Part shown: positions 16,606 through 25,281 of the stretch, in pieces | Layout: every line of letters starts with the position of its first letter | How positions within the stretch are numbered: position 1 is the stretch's first letter | DNA from: Streptomyces capillispiralis | GTDB lineage: Bacteria; Actinomycetota; Actinomycetes; Streptomycetales; Streptomycetaceae | Assembly (NCBI RefSeq): GCF_007829875.1 | Contig: NZ_VIWV01000001.1 | Span: forward strand, 6,384,501-6,448,500 | Direction of reading: 5' to 3' | Length of the DNA: 64,000 nucleotides | The notes under the pieces: model-generated | What the model was told of the DNA's origin: nothing | The model's database searches: none | The model's input: the letters and a program-made list of their open reading frames with translations, nothing else | Position numbers and translations under genes: made by a program

Positions 16606-18105
16606 TCAGCCGAGTGCGGATGCCGCCCCCCTGAACACCAATCCGGCTCCCAGCACCACCACGGCGAACGCCGACACCAGGGGCGCGCTCCGGCGCACGA
16701 GCGCCGCCCACGGCGCGCCCGTCCAGCGCGGGCGCCGGGCCAGCAGCCGGGCCGCTCCGCCGCCCGCCCCGACGACCGCGCAGCCGGCCGCGGTGAGGGT
16801 CAGGGCCAGCCCGGCCCCGTACGCCACCACGAGCAGCAGTCCGAACCACGCCCGGCCGAGCGCGGCGGCGCCGACCAGCACCACCACGGCGGACGGGCTG
16901 GGCACCAGCCCGCCGGCGAAACCGAGCAGCAGGGCGCCGCGCAGGGTGGGGGCGGCGGGATGGGTGTGGGGGTGACCGCCGTGGGTGTGCTCGACGGGCC
17001 CGTGCCCATGGTCGTCGGGGCGCCCGTGGTGCCTGTGGTGCTGCCTGTGGTGCCCATGGTGCTCGTGGTGCCGGTGGCGCAGGGCGCGGCGTACGAGGCC
17101 CGCGCCGGCCAGGGTGACGAGGACGCCGCTCGCGATGCCCAGCCAGGCGAGCGCCGAGGGCGCGGCGGCCGAACCGGCCGTGACCAGCAGGCCCAGGGCG
17201 ACCACGCCGAGGGTGTGGGTGACCGTGACCGAGGCGGCCATGGGCAGCACGTCCCCGAGCCGTGCCCCGCCCCCGCGCGCCGCGGCGGCGGCCGCCATCA
17301 GGGTCTTGCCGTGGCCGGGCGCGAGCGCGTGCAGCGCGCCGAGGACGACGGAGATCAGCAGGGCGAGCGCGGCGGGACCGGCGGTCAGGTGCCGCCGGGC
17401 GACCAGGTCGTCGAGCGCACGCGTCCAGCGGTCGGCGGCGCGCGGCAGGACGGCGGAGGCGGGCGCGTCGCCCCGTTCCCCGGTCAGCGCCGGGCCGCCG
17501 GGCCGGACGGTCAGGGCCGCGGTCCCGGTGTCGGCCGGGGAGGACGCCGACCGCCGCGGATACCGGGTCAGCTCGGCGGACACCGACCGCTCCGGTACGT
17601 CCGAGGCGGTGAGCGTCGTACGGTCGCCCCGCGCGGTGATCTCCCGCCACCCCGGCCCGGACGACGCGCCCGCCCCACGGAAGCCGACGTCCACCGTCCT
17701 GCCCGCCGGGAGCGGAGCGGCCAGCCCGCACTCCACCCGCAGGGTGTCGAGCCCCGCCTGCCCGGGCCGTACGCGCGCGTGGGCGCCCCGTACGGTGAGC
17801 GGCACCGCCCGCCCGTCGACGCGCACCTCGCTGTCCCGCGCCGCCGCGGCGCAGCGCTGCCGGGCCCAGGTGTCCCGGCCCAGCCGGCCGATGTCCGGCC
17901 GGGCCTGCGCGGCCGGGATCTCGGCGAGGTCCTCGACGTGGCGGACGCGAAGTTCGCCGGGCGCGGCGACCAGACCGTCGTAGCGGTTGACGGTGAAGTC
18001 GCCGAGCGGGTGGGCGCCCGCCGTCGTGGCCGGGAGCAGCGCGAGCGCGCCCGCGGACGCGAGGACGGCGGCGGCGAGGGCGGCGGCGCGACGACGGGGG
18101 ATCAC
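16606..18105 (-). CDS. NicO/RcnA-type nickel-cobalt membrane transporter with His-rich loop
   Basis: 499 residues from GTG 18105, which overlaps the TPR gene stop (GTGA) and has GGAGGGGG upstream. A signal-like segment (1-31, ending AGA-HPLGDF) leads to an exported beta-rich domain (about 32-230). It is followed by six or so helices carrying the family motif HALAPGHGKT (about 265). Between helices lies a loop with more than twenty His (about 355-395). This is the pattern of RcnA-like Ni/Co efflux proteins, but with a periplasm-type N-terminal domain added. It is the last gene of the DUF4331-TPR-NicO unit. The cargo metal and direction are inferred. Confidence 0.85.
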   Translation of the reverse strand: MIPRRRAAALAAAVLASAGALALLPATTAGAHPLGDFTVNRYDGLVAAPGELRVRHVEDLAEIPAAQARPDIGRLGRDTWARQRCAAAARDSEVRVDGRAVPLTVRGAHARVRPGQAGLDTLRVECGLAAPLPAGRTVDVGFRGAGASSGPGWREITARGDRTTLTASDVPERSVSAELTRYPRRSASSPADTGTAALTVRPGGPALTGERGDAPASAVLPRAADRWTRALDDLVARRHLTAGPAALALLISVVLGALHALAPGHGKTLMAAAAAARGGGARLGDVLPMAASVTVTHTLGVVALGLLVTAGSAAAPSALAWLGIASGVLVTLAGAGLVRRALRHRHHEHHGHHRQHHRHHGRPDDHGHGPVEHTHGGHPHTHPAAPTLRGALLLGFAGGLVPSPSAVVVLVGAAALGRAWFGLLLVVAYGAGLALTLTAAGCAVVGAGGGAARLLARRPRWTGAPWAALVRRSAPLVSAFAVVVLGAGLVFRGAASALG

Positions 18106-19676
18106 CGTGCCCCCTCCAGGTCCTTCAGCGCGGCCCGGGCCGCACGGGCGCCGAGCGGCGAGAAGCCCGGGTTCAGCTCCAGTGCCTCGGTGAGGGAACT
18201 CCGGGCGGCGCGGTCGTGCCCCGTGGCCTTCTCGATCACGCCCCGGTGGTAGAGGAAGGCGGCGTCGCGGTATCCGGTGGCCGTGGCCCGGCGGGCGTAC
18301 GCGAGGGCCTCCCGGTCGCGGCCGTTGACGTGCAGGGCCCAGGCGAGGGCGTCCGCCGTGTGCACGGTGTGCCGCCGGTCCCACTCCGCGCGGGCCGCGC
18401 GCAGTGCCTCACCGGCGTCGCCGTGATCGGCGGCGGCGAGCGCGGTGTCGAGGCCGGGCTCGACACCGCCGGCGCGGGCCAGCGCGGTCCAGGCGTCGAC
18501 GAGGGCGTACTGCTCCCGTGCCCTCGCGCGGTCGCCGTCGGCGCCGCGCTCCTCGTACAGCTCGCCGAGGGCCACCAGGGGGCCGGGCAGCGGGGCGCGG
18601 ACGACGACCCGCTCCAGCGTCTCCACGGCGCCGGGCCGGTCCCCGCTCGCGGCCAGCGCCCTGGCCCGGCCCTCCAGCGCGGGGAGGTGGTCCTCGTCGG
18701 CGGCGAGCGCCCGCGCGTAGTGCCGCAGGGCCGTCGCGTGGTCGCCCCGGCTCCAGGCGAGCCGGCCCAGCGCGGTCGCGACGTACGCCACGTCCGCGGG
18801 CGAGGACGCGCTGTCCAGGGCCCGTTCCAGCACCTTCCGCGCGGTGCCCGCCTCGCCGCGCAGCTCCCGCACGTAGGCGTACCGAGTGAACACCGGGATC
18901 CCGGGACGCCTGCGGTCGGCGGTGGCGGCGGCCGCGGCGGCCTCGTCGTACCGGCCGAGCTCGACCAACGCGTCGATACGGGAGCACAGGGCGCGTTCGC
19001 TGTAGGGGTTCTGCTCCAGGGCACGGTCGGCGTGGGCCAGGGCGGCGCTGAAGTCGTGCCGGGCGGCGGCGAGGGCGGCCCGTCCGGCGAGGGCCTGCTC
19101 GTTGCCCGGCTCCAGGGCGAGGGACCGCGCGAGGGCCCGCTCGGCGCGCGGGTAGGGCGAGGGGTCGCCCTGGGTCCGCGCCTGTTCCACGAGGGCGAGG
19201 CCGAGGGCCGCCCAGCCGCCGAAGTCCCGCGGCTGGGCCCGCAGATGGGCCTCCAGTGAGCGGATCCCGGCCACGGGACCGGCCCCGGCGAGCAGACCGG
19301 GCGCGAGCGCCCCGGCCGCCGGTGCCGCGCCGGTGCCGGACCGTGCCGCGTCCCGGACGCCTCCCGCCGCGACGGCCCCGCCGGTCAGGGCGACGGCCAG
19401 CAGGACGGCGCACGAGGCGCGACGCAGCCCCCGTCCGCGCCGGGCAGCGGCGGCGAAGCGCCGCAGGGCCGCGGCGCGCCCGGCGGGGTCCCCGTCAGCC
19501 TGGCCGCCGTCCGCCTCCGCCCCGAGCCCCGTCCCACCTCCCGGCGGATGCCCGTCGCACGGCGCGTGTCCCGGTGGTCCGTGCGGTGCCCTTCGGTGCC
19601 CGGACGGCGGCGCCGGTGCGGGCGGTGTGCCGCCCCGGTCGCTCTCGCGGGCGCTGTCGTGCGGGTGCGGAGCCAT
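18102..19676 (-). CDS. Membrane-anchored TPR-repeat protein
   Basis: 524 residues from ATG 19676 (GAGGAGAGG site). A His/Pro/Gly-rich cytosolic N-terminus (1-90) precedes one helix (about 95-120, LRRASCAVLLAVALTGG). The rest is an extracytoplasmic alpha-solenoid. TPR-like units include ALARSLALEPGNEQAL, ALAHADRALEQNPYSERAL, ALRHYARALAADEDHLPAL and a final SSLTEALELNPGFSPL. Such proteins act as assembly scaffolds. It is coupled to the NicO gene by GTGA and follows DUF4331, so the three products probably act together at the membrane. His in its N-terminus may bind metal. Confidence 0.85.
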   Translation of the reverse strand: MAPHPHDSARESDRGGTPPAPAPPSGHRRAPHGPPGHAPCDGHPPGGGTGLGAEADGGQADGDPAGRAAALRRFAAAARRGRGLRRASCAVLLAVALTGGAVAAGGVRDAARSGTGAAPAAGALAPGLLAGAGPVAGIRSLEAHLRAQPRDFGGWAALGLALVEQARTQGDPSPYPRAERALARSLALEPGNEQALAGRAALAAARHDFSAALAHADRALEQNPYSERALCSRIDALVELGRYDEAAAAAATADRRRPGIPVFTRYAYVRELRGEAGTARKVLERALDSASSPADVAYVATALGRLAWSRGDHATALRHYARALAADEDHLPALEGRARALAASGDRPGAVETLERVVVRAPLPGPLVALGELYEERGADGDRARAREQYALVDAWTALARAGGVEPGLDTALAAADHGDAGEALRAARAEWDRRHTVHTADALAWALHVNGRDREALAYARRATATGYRDAAFLYHRGVIEKATGHDRAARSSLTEALELNPGFSPLGARAARAALKDLEGAR

Positions 19677-19696
19677 GGCCTCTCCTCGGGATCGGC

Positions 19697-19737
19697 GGCG
19701 CGGCCCGTGCCGTGGGGGGAAGGGGACGGGCCGCGCC
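19697..19737 (-). terminator. Hairpin between DUF4331 and TPR genes
   Basis: A perfect 12-bp stem: GGCGCGGCCCGT (19697-19708) and its complement at 19726-19737, with a 17-nt loop. It lies between the DUF4331 stop and the TPR start. It could end or attenuate transcription, giving more DUF4331 than TPR/NicO product. Confidence 0.5.
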
Positions 19738-19786
19738 TGTCGGGTGAGGGGCGGGCCGAAGGCACCGGCCCCTGGGGACGGCCGGG

Positions 19787-21319
19787 TCAGTACGCCCGGC
19801 CGCGCATCCGGCGCCACCACATCAGCGCCACGCCGATCAGCAGCAGCCCGCCGGCCCCCGCGCCCGCCGACGCGGCGATCAGCGTGGTGTCGCCGGAACC
19901 CTGCGCACCGGCCGGCCGCAGCGCGTCACCGAGCTGGTTGCGCACGTCGTCGCCGCCGTCCACGCCCTTGGCGAGCGGGCCGCGTGAACCCTCCGTGGGG
20001 TTCGCCAGATAGGGGAAGGCGGCACCGAACTCCTTGTCGTTGGCGTCGACCGCGTCACCGAGGTCGTTCTCCGCCCCGACCAGTTCCCCCTCGACGACCT
20101 GGAGCGAGGCGTCGATCACGTCGTCCGTCAGCCGGCGCCCGTTGGGGAAACCGGCGTTGTCCCCGTCCAGGACGCCCAGCCGCTTCGGCTCGGCGGCCGG
20201 CTCGATCGACGTGTTGAGGCGCAGCATCTCCGACGGCGTCCCGTGCGGCGGCCGGTTGAGTCCCTCGACGCCCTTCAGGAACACGTCGACGAGGTCGTCG
20301 CGCGGCTCGTCGGGCGCGTCGATCCGGTAGATCGCCTCGATGAGCCTCGGCAGCTCCGGTTCGGTGACGTTCTTCAGGAACCGCGCGTCGTCCCACGGCG
20401 CGGACGCGTTGAACACGTCCTTGTCCCTCAGCGGATTGACGACCTCGTTCACGAGCGGGTTGCCCAGCCGCGACACCTGCACGAAGTGCCCCTCGGCGTT
20501 CTCGCGCTGTGTCGTCGACCAGATGCCCACGACCGGCTGGTCCGCGGACTCGGTGATCATGTCGGTCGGCACCTGGAGCGCCAGGGAGTTGACGTTGTAG
20601 CCCTTGAGCGTGTCGTTGCCGACCTCGGAGAGGTTCCCGCCGTACAGCAGGTCGAAGACGCGCAGGTCGAGGAAGAACGGGTCGTCGGCCTGCCCGGCGA
20701 ACGTCGTGGCGCCGCCCGCCAGTTCGCGCACCGCCTGCTTCCGCAGCGTGTCGTAGTCCGGCATGGACGCCCTGCCGACGTTCGACGGAGCCACCGGCAC
20801 GTCGTCGGCGATCTTCGTGCGGGACACCGGGCGCTGGTCCCTCAGCTTCAGCAGCTCGATGTCGTAGGTCTGCGTGATGTTGAGGTCCGGGTCGTCCAGG
20901 GCGGTGACCGGGCCCGTGGCGTAGAGGAACGTCGCGTCGTTCTTCGTGTGGGTCCTGAAGGTGTAGCGGAACAGCAGATCGCCCTGCGCGTCACCGTCGT
21001 GGTCGATGTGGAGGTCGTACCGCGCGTCCTCGGCGAACGTGAAGAAGTTCGGTCCGCCGGCCGGCTCCTCGAAGGGGATCCAGTTCGCGATGATGGTCGT
21101 CGTGTCCGGCTTGTCGGGGCTGACGAACGCGTACAGGTCCGTGTTGTCGTACTGCGGGGTGCCCGAGATCAGCGGGGCCTCCCGGTGGCTGGAGGCGGAG
21201 GCCGCCTCGGGTTCCAGCGCGGTCACGCCGGCGGCCGCGAGCCCCCCGGCGGCCAGCGCACCGCAGATCAGGGCCGCGACACCGCCGCGCCCCGCGCCAA
21301 TCCTGGAAGTAGGTGCCAT
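19787..21319 (-). CDS. DUF4331 family exported protein, C-terminally membrane-anchored
   Basis: 510 residues. A signal segment (about 10-40) ends near AASA, and the mature part starts with SSHREAPLISGTPQYDNTDLYAFVSPDKPD, the DUF4331 hallmark. The large beta-rich domain fills most of the protein. Near 475-505 come a Gly/Ala-rich hydrophobic helix and a basic RRMRGRAY tail, so it sits outside the membrane held by the C-terminal helix. DUF4331 has no known reaction. The gene is divergent from sigK-rskA and has a SigK-like promoter 40 bp upstream of its start, so it is the likely main target of that sigma factor. Confidence 0.9.
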   Translation of the reverse strand: MAPTSRIGAGRGGVAALICGALAAGGLAAAGVTALEPEAASASSHREAPLISGTPQYDNTDLYAFVSPDKPDTTTIIANWIPFEEPAGGPNFFTFAEDARYDLHIDHDGDAQGDLLFRYTFRTHTKNDATFLYATGPVTALDDPDLNITQTYDIELLKLRDQRPVSRTKIADDVPVAPSNVGRASMPDYDTLRKQAVRELAGGATTFAGQADDPFFLDLRVFDLLYGGNLSEVGNDTLKGYNVNSLALQVPTDMITESADQPVVGIWSTTQRENAEGHFVQVSRLGNPLVNEVVNPLRDKDVFNASAPWDDARFLKNVTEPELPRLIEAIYRIDAPDEPRDDLVDVFLKGVEGLNRPPHGTPSEMLRLNTSIEPAAEPKRLGVLDGDNAGFPNGRRLTDDVIDASLQVVEGELVGAENDLGDAVDANDKEFGAAFPYLANPTEGSRGPLAKGVDGGDDVRNQLGDALRPAGAQGSGDTTLIAASAGAGAGGLLLIGVALMWWRRMRGRAY

Positions 21320-21358
21320 GCCGTCCGTCCTCAGTGCCGACTTGCCTGACGCCCTGGC

Positions 21359-21385
21359 ATTCGGAACGCGCGGCGGGCCGGATTG
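21359..21385 (-). promoter_or_regulatory. SigK-type promoter for the DUF4331 operon
   Basis: Read on the minus strand: CAATCC (21385-21380), 15 nt, CCGAAT (21364-21359), then the DUF4331 start 40 bp on. The mycobacterial SigK consensus, as I recall it, is CCATCC-N16/17-CCGAAT, so the -10 is exact and the -35 has five of six bases. A GGAAC pair (21363-21367 and 21396-21400) on the other strand could be ECF -35 sites for sigK itself. Confidence 0.6.
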
Positions 21386-21550
21386 GTCGCATCCCGGAAC
21401 GCGCTGCCGGACCCCTCCGTACGACGCTGTCCGCCCGTGGCATTTCCCGCTGCCGACCCGCGTTTTCCGCTCCCTCGTCCGTACTTACCGTGCGGAGGCG
21501 CGCACGCCGCGCACGCCTCGTGTGACCGGGCGGCCCGGCCGGGCCGGGAG

Positions 21551-22108
21551 ATGGGGGGACGCGCGTTGGAGGCGGACGAACTGTTGACGCGGGTGGCCGC
21601 GGGTGACCAGAAGGCGTTCGAGGACCTGTACGGGCTGGTCTCCGGACCGGTGTACGGACTGGTGCGCCGCGTGGTGCGCGACCCCGCCCAGTCCGAGGAG
21701 GTCGCCCAGGAGGTGCTGCTGGAACTCTGGCGCTCCGCCGCGCGGTTCGACCCCGGCCGGGGCAGCGCGCTCTCCTGGGTCCTCACCCTCGCCCACCGCC
21801 GCGCCGTCGACCGGGTGCGCAGCGCCCGCGCGGCGGGCGAACGCGAGCAGCGCGAGGCCCGGCGCGGTCACGGCCCCGCCTTCGACCAGGTCGCCGAGGA
21901 GGTCGAGGCCGGACTCGAACGCGAGTGGGTGCGCCGCTGCCTGGACCGCCTCACCGCGCTCCAGCGCCAGTCGGTCACCCTCGCCTACTACGACGGCTAC
22001 ACCTACCGGGAGGTGGCCGAGCGGCTGTCGCTGCCGCTGGGCACGGTCAAGACCCGTATGCGCGACGGCCTGACCCGGCTGCGCGACTGCCTGGGAGGCG
22101 CGGCATGA
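21551..22108 (+). CDS. sigK: ECF sigma factor, SigK group
   Basis: 185 residues if started at ATG 21551; TTG 21566 (LEADELLTRV) has a better placed GGGGGGA site and may be the real start. Region 2 spans about 25-90, with the -10 binding part SEEVAQEVLLELWRSAARFD and SWVLTLAHRRAVDRVRS. Region 4 spans about 125-180 (LTALQRQSVTLAYYDGYTYREVAERLSLPLGTVKTRMRDGL). This is the SigK (ECF19) pattern. The stop overlaps the anti-sigma ATG (ATGA), giving one-to-one synthesis. The divergent DUF4331 operon carries a matching promoter. Confidence 0.9.
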   Translation: MGGRALEADELLTRVAAGDQKAFEDLYGLVSGPVYGLVRRVVRDPAQSEEVAQEVLLELWRSAARFDPGRGSALSWVLTLAHRRAVDRVRSARAAGEREQREARRGHGPAFDQVAEEVEAGLEREWVRRCLDRLTALQRQSVTLAYYDGYTYREVAERLSLPLGTVKTRMRDGLTRLRDCLGGAA

Positions 22109-22896
22109 GCCTGTTCGGCCGACTGGTGTCCCGCGGGGACCCGCACTCGCTCGCCGCCCCCTACGCCCTCGACGCCCTCGAACCCGCCGAGCGGGTCCGC
22201 TTCGAGAGGCATCTGACGTCCTGCGGCCGCTGCGCCGCCGAGGTGCGCGCCCTCACCGAGGACGCCGTCCGCCTCGCCTGGTCCACGGCCGCCCCCGCAC
22301 CGCCGGCGATGCGCGACCGGGTGCTGACCGCCGTACGGGCCACTCCGCAGGAACCTGCACCCGCGCGGGGGGCGCACCCCCCGCCGTCCGTCCGGGGCGC
22401 CCGCCCCGCGCCCCGGGTCCGGGCGGCGCTGTTCGTGCCGTTCGCCACGGCCACCGCCGCCGCGGCGCTCGTCGTCGCCTCGCTCTTCGCCGTCCAGGCG
22501 GACCGGACCCGGGACCGGCTGGACGCCGAACGCGACCGGTCACGTGAGATCGCCCACGTTCTCGCGGCTCCCGACGCCCGTGCGAGCAGCGGACGGGACG
22601 CGCGGGGCCGCACGATCGGAGTGATCGCTTCCGTATCGGCCCGGAGCGCCGTCGTCACCCTGGGGGGATACGAGGACCCTCCGAACGGACGTGTGCGCCA
22701 GCTCTGGCTCATGGACCGGGACGCCCGGCCGCTCTCCCTCGGGCTTTTCGAGGGCGACACGCCCCTGGTGGCGTCCGGTCTCGACCCCGCCGCCACGTCA
22801 CTCGCCGTAACCGTCGAGCCGGACGGCGGGTCGCCGCGGCCCACCTCCCGGCCCATCGCCCAACTCGCCCTGAAAACGGTTGGATTCGGAGAGTAG
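22105..22896 (+). CDS. rskA: Anti-sigma factor RskA-like
   Basis: 263 residues. The N-terminal zinc-binding anti-sigma domain has the HX3CX2C motif (RHLTSCGRC, about 38-46). A Pro/Arg-rich stretch (about 80-110) precedes one membrane helix (about 113-135, LFVPFATATAAAALVVASLFAV). The outer domain (about 150-263) has the RskA C-terminal pattern GGYEDPPNGRVRQLWLM...GLFEGDTP. It should hold SigK at the membrane until cleaved by regulated proteolysis. Coupled to sigK by ATGA. Confidence 0.92.
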   Translation: MSLFGRLVSRGDPHSLAAPYALDALEPAERVRFERHLTSCGRCAAEVRALTEDAVRLAWSTAAPAPPAMRDRVLTAVRATPQEPAPARGAHPPPSVRGARPAPRVRAALFVPFATATAAAALVVASLFAVQADRTRDRLDAERDRSREIAHVLAAPDARASSGRDARGRTIGVIASVSARSAVVTLGGYEDPPNGRVRQLWLMDRDARPLSLGLFEGDTPLVASGLDPAATSLAVTVEPDGGSPRPTSRPIAQLALKTVGFGE

Positions 22897-23022
22897 TCGA
22901 CGCGTGTTCGTCAACCCCCTTATGGGGAAGGTGAATCCTGTGACCTCGATACGCGAGTGCCCGGACGGGGCGATAGGGTTACCCTGCCCGGGCCGGGTGG
23001 ACTCGTACGGGTGGGGAGTGAC

Positions 23023-23298
23023 ATGGAACAGATAACAGTGCGCAGCAGGGCAAGGGTCCCTGCGATCACTTGCGGTAGCAGCGCGACCAGCTCGCGCCTC
23101 GACCGCCACCTCTCGGTTCTCGCGGGACCCGCCGTCCCGCAGCGGGAGACGGCTGAGGCGACGTCGCTGATGCGTGAGCTGACCGCGCGTGACACGGCGC
23201 ACGACCGCGGCGCCAGGGGCGCACGGGCCCGGGCGAGCCGCGTCTCGCTCTTCGCCCCGCTGCGTCGACTGCGCCGCTCCCTGTTCGGCAGCCGGTAG
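23023..23298 (+). CDS. Small basic protein of unknown function, 91 residues
   Basis: ATG 23023 follows GGGGAG by six bases; an upstream ATG at 22957 lacks a site. The product starts MEQITVRSRARVPAITCGSS and is rich in Arg, Ser and Ala. It has a central predicted helix (ETAEATSLMRELTARDTAHD) and a very basic end (LFAPLRRLRRSLFGSR) that could form an amphipathic or nucleic-acid-binding helix. No domain is recognised. A hairpin just after the stop (23304-23331) supports a separate transcription unit. Confidence 0.6.
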   Translation: MEQITVRSRARVPAITCGSSATSSRLDRHLSVLAGPAVPQRETAEATSLMRELTARDTAHDRGARGARARASRVSLFAPLRRLRRSLFGSR

Positions 23299-23303
23299 CG
23301 TCC

Positions 23304-23331
23304 GCGCCGGACGGGTCCACCGTCCCGGCGC
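23304..23331 (+). terminator. Hairpin after the 91-residue gene
   Basis: Arms GCGCCGGACGG (23304-23314) and CCGTCCCGGCGC (23320-23331) pair over 11 bp with one bulged base and a 5-nt loop. It starts six bases after the stop codon. The following 23332-23467 contains no gene. Confidence 0.5.
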
Positions 23332-23467
23332 GGCGCCCGCCCCCGTCCGTCGTCCCCGCGGCACCCGCGGCATCCGGCGCCCACCGCACACCGGCCCGTC
23401 CCCACGTCGGCCCCCGATCCCACCCGGCAGAGTCACCGGGATCGGCCGGCCTCCCCCGCCCCGCGCC

Positions 23468-24250
23468 TCACCGCTCCCCGTGCGCGTACCGTCGCACCGC
23501 GAGCGGCACGAACACCGCCAGCAGCACCGCACACCAGGCCAGCGATCCCGCGACCGGGTGCGCCACCGGCCAGGCCGCCCCCTCCGGCACCGGGGCGTTG
23601 CCGAACAGCTCCCGCAGCGCCGTCGCCACCGCGCTGATCGGATTCCACTCCGCGACCGTCCGCAGCCCCTGGGGCAGCCCGTCCGCCGGGATGTACGCGC
23701 TGGACAGCAGCGGCAGCAGGAAGGTCGCCCCGCCCAGCTGACCGGCCGCCTCCTCGTTCCGGGTGAGCAGACCGAGGAGGATCCCGGCCCACACGCACGC
23801 GAACCGGAACAGCAGCAACAGGGCCAGGGCGCCGACCGCTTCGAGAACGGTCCCCTCCACCCGCCAGCCCACCGCGAGTCCCACCAGCAGGAACGGCACC
23901 GTCCCGGCCGCCGTCACCAGCACGTCCGCCACGGCCTGGCCCAACGGCACGGCCGCCCGGCTCACCGGCAGCGTACGGAACCGGTCCGTCACCCCGCGGT
24001 GGACGTCCTGGGCCGACTGGAACATGCCGGTCATGACCCCGCCCGCCGCCGTCGCCACCAGCAGCCCCGGGACCAGGAAGGACCGGTACGCGGTGCCCGG
24101 CACGGCGAGCGCGCTGCCGAAGACGTAGCCGAAGAACAGCAGCATGCTGACCGGCATCGTCTGGGTGAGGACCAGCAGCCCCGGGTTGTTCCGCATCCGC
24201 CGCAGCTGCCGGCCCGCCATCGCGGTGCCGTCGTACGCCAACGTGCTCAC
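23468..24250 (-). CDS. ABC-2 type transporter permease (drug exporter type)
   Basis: 260 residues from GTG 24250, overlapping the ATPase stop (GTGA). Six helices are visible: about 28-50 (LLVLTQTMPVSMLLFFGYVFG), 60-80, 108-135, 140-165 (LLLLFRFACVWAGILLGLL), 170-190 and 235-255. The ABC-2 pattern GVTDRFRTLPVSR and the LPLLSSAYIPADGLP segment before the last helices match DrrB-like permeases that export drugs or lipids. It works with the ATPase encoded upstream. The pair is divergent from a TetR gene that should control it. Confidence 0.92.
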   Translation of the reverse strand: MSTLAYDGTAMAGRQLRRMRNNPGLLVLTQTMPVSMLLFFGYVFGSALAVPGTAYRSFLVPGLLVATAAGGVMTGMFQSAQDVHRGVTDRFRTLPVSRAAVPLGQAVADVLVTAAGTVPFLLVGLAVGWRVEGTVLEAVGALALLLLFRFACVWAGILLGLLTRNEEAAGQLGGATFLLPLLSSAYIPADGLPQGLRTVAEWNPISAVATALRELFGNAPVPEGAAWPVAHPVAGSLAWCAVLLAVFVPLAVRRYAHGER

Positions 24251-25218
24251 GCGGCACGCTCCTTGTCGTCGTCGCAGGGGTGGAAGGCCCGCGCGTCGGT
24301 CAGCCGCAGGAACACGTCGTCGAGGCTCGGGGGCCTCAGGCTCGCGTCGAGCAGCGGCACGCCCGCCGCGTCCAGCGTGCGCACCAGGTGCGGGAGGGTG
24401 AGCGTGGGGTCGCGGGAGACCACGCCGACCGCGTCGCGCTCCCGGTCGAGGGACGGCCGCGCGCCGGTGAGCCGGTCCAGCACCCCGGCCGCCGCCACCA
24501 GCGCGCCCGGATCCGCGACGACGACCTCGGCGTGCGCGCCGACGAGCGCCTTGAGCTGCCCCGGGGACCCGGTGTGCGCGACCCTGCCCCGGTCCACCAG
24601 GGCGATGGCGTCGGCGAGCCGGTCGGCCTCCTCCAGGTACTGGGTGGTGAGCAGCACCGTCGTGCCCCCGCCGGTCAGTTCGCGCACCGCGTCCCAGATC
24701 AGACCGCGGCCGGCCGGGTCCAGACCGGTCGTCGGCTCGTCCAGGAACAGCACCTCGGGACGCCGGATCAGGCTCGCCGCCAGGTCCAGCCGGCGCCGCA
24801 TGCCGCCCGAGTAGCCGGAGGCCGGCCGGTCGGCCGCCGGCGCGAGCCCGAAGCGGTCGAGCAGTTCCCCGGCCCGCCCGGCCGCCCCGCCCACCCGGTG
24901 CAGCCGGGCGAACAGCCGCAGGTTCTCCCGGCCGGTGAGGTCCCCGTCGATCGAGGTGTCCTGCCCGGTGACGGCGATGGCGCGCCGTACGGCCGCGGCC
25001 TCCCGCACCAGGTCGTGGCCCGCGACCCGCGCGGAGCCCGCGTCGGGGCGCAGCAGCGTGGTCAGCAGCCGGACCGCCGTCGTCTTGCCCGCCCCGTTGG
25101 GCCCGAGCAGCCCGCACACCGTGCCCTCGGCCACCGCCAGATCCAGCCCGCGCAGGGCACGGACCTCCCCGAAACGCTTCTCCAGACCCTCACTAAGTAC
25201 AGCGTACGTAGTAGTCAT
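24247..25218 (-). CDS. ABC transporter ATPase (DrrA type)
   Basis: 323 residues from ATG 25218; the frame is open to 25236. Walker A GPNGAGKTT (about 37-45), Q-loop region AVTGQDTSID, signature YSGGMRRRLD (about 138-147), Walker B VLFLDEPTTGLD (about 157-168), H-loop TTQYLEEAD. The C-terminal 100 residues form the DrrA-type regulatory extension, ending PPSLDDVFLRLTDARAF. It should power export of an antibiotic-like compound with the DrrB-like permease. One of two palindromic operators overlaps codons 3-9, so repression by the divergent TetR is likely. Confidence 0.93.
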   Translation of the reverse strand: MTTTYAVLSEGLEKRFGEVRALRGLDLAVAEGTVCGLLGPNGAGKTTAVRLLTTLLRPDAGSARVAGHDLVREAAAVRRAIAVTGQDTSIDGDLTGRENLRLFARLHRVGGAAGRAGELLDRFGLAPAADRPASGYSGGMRRRLDLAASLIRRPEVLFLDEPTTGLDPAGRGLIWDAVRELTGGGTTVLLTTQYLEEADRLADAIALVDRGRVAHTGSPGQLKALVGAHAEVVVADPGALVAAAGVLDRLTGARPSLDRERDAVGVVSRDPTLTLPHLVRTLDAAGVPLLDASLRPPSLDDVFLRLTDARAFHPCDDDKERAA

Positions 25219-25253
25219 GGGGTGACCATAGCGCACTACGTACGGTGTACGTA
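25194..25253. promoter_or_regulatory. Pair of TetR operators in the ABC exporter promoter
   Basis: TACGTACGGTGTACGTA (25237-25253) is a perfect 7-3-7 palindrome. TAAGTACAGCGTACGTA (25194-25210) read on the other strand matches it at 15 of 17 positions and lies in the first codons of the ATPase gene. The centres are 43 bp apart. They flank the ATPase start and lie 30-90 bp before the TetR gene, so one repressor probably controls both directions. Confidence 0.75.
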
Positions 25254-25281
25254 ACTACGATGGTGGGCGAGGTGATGACCG

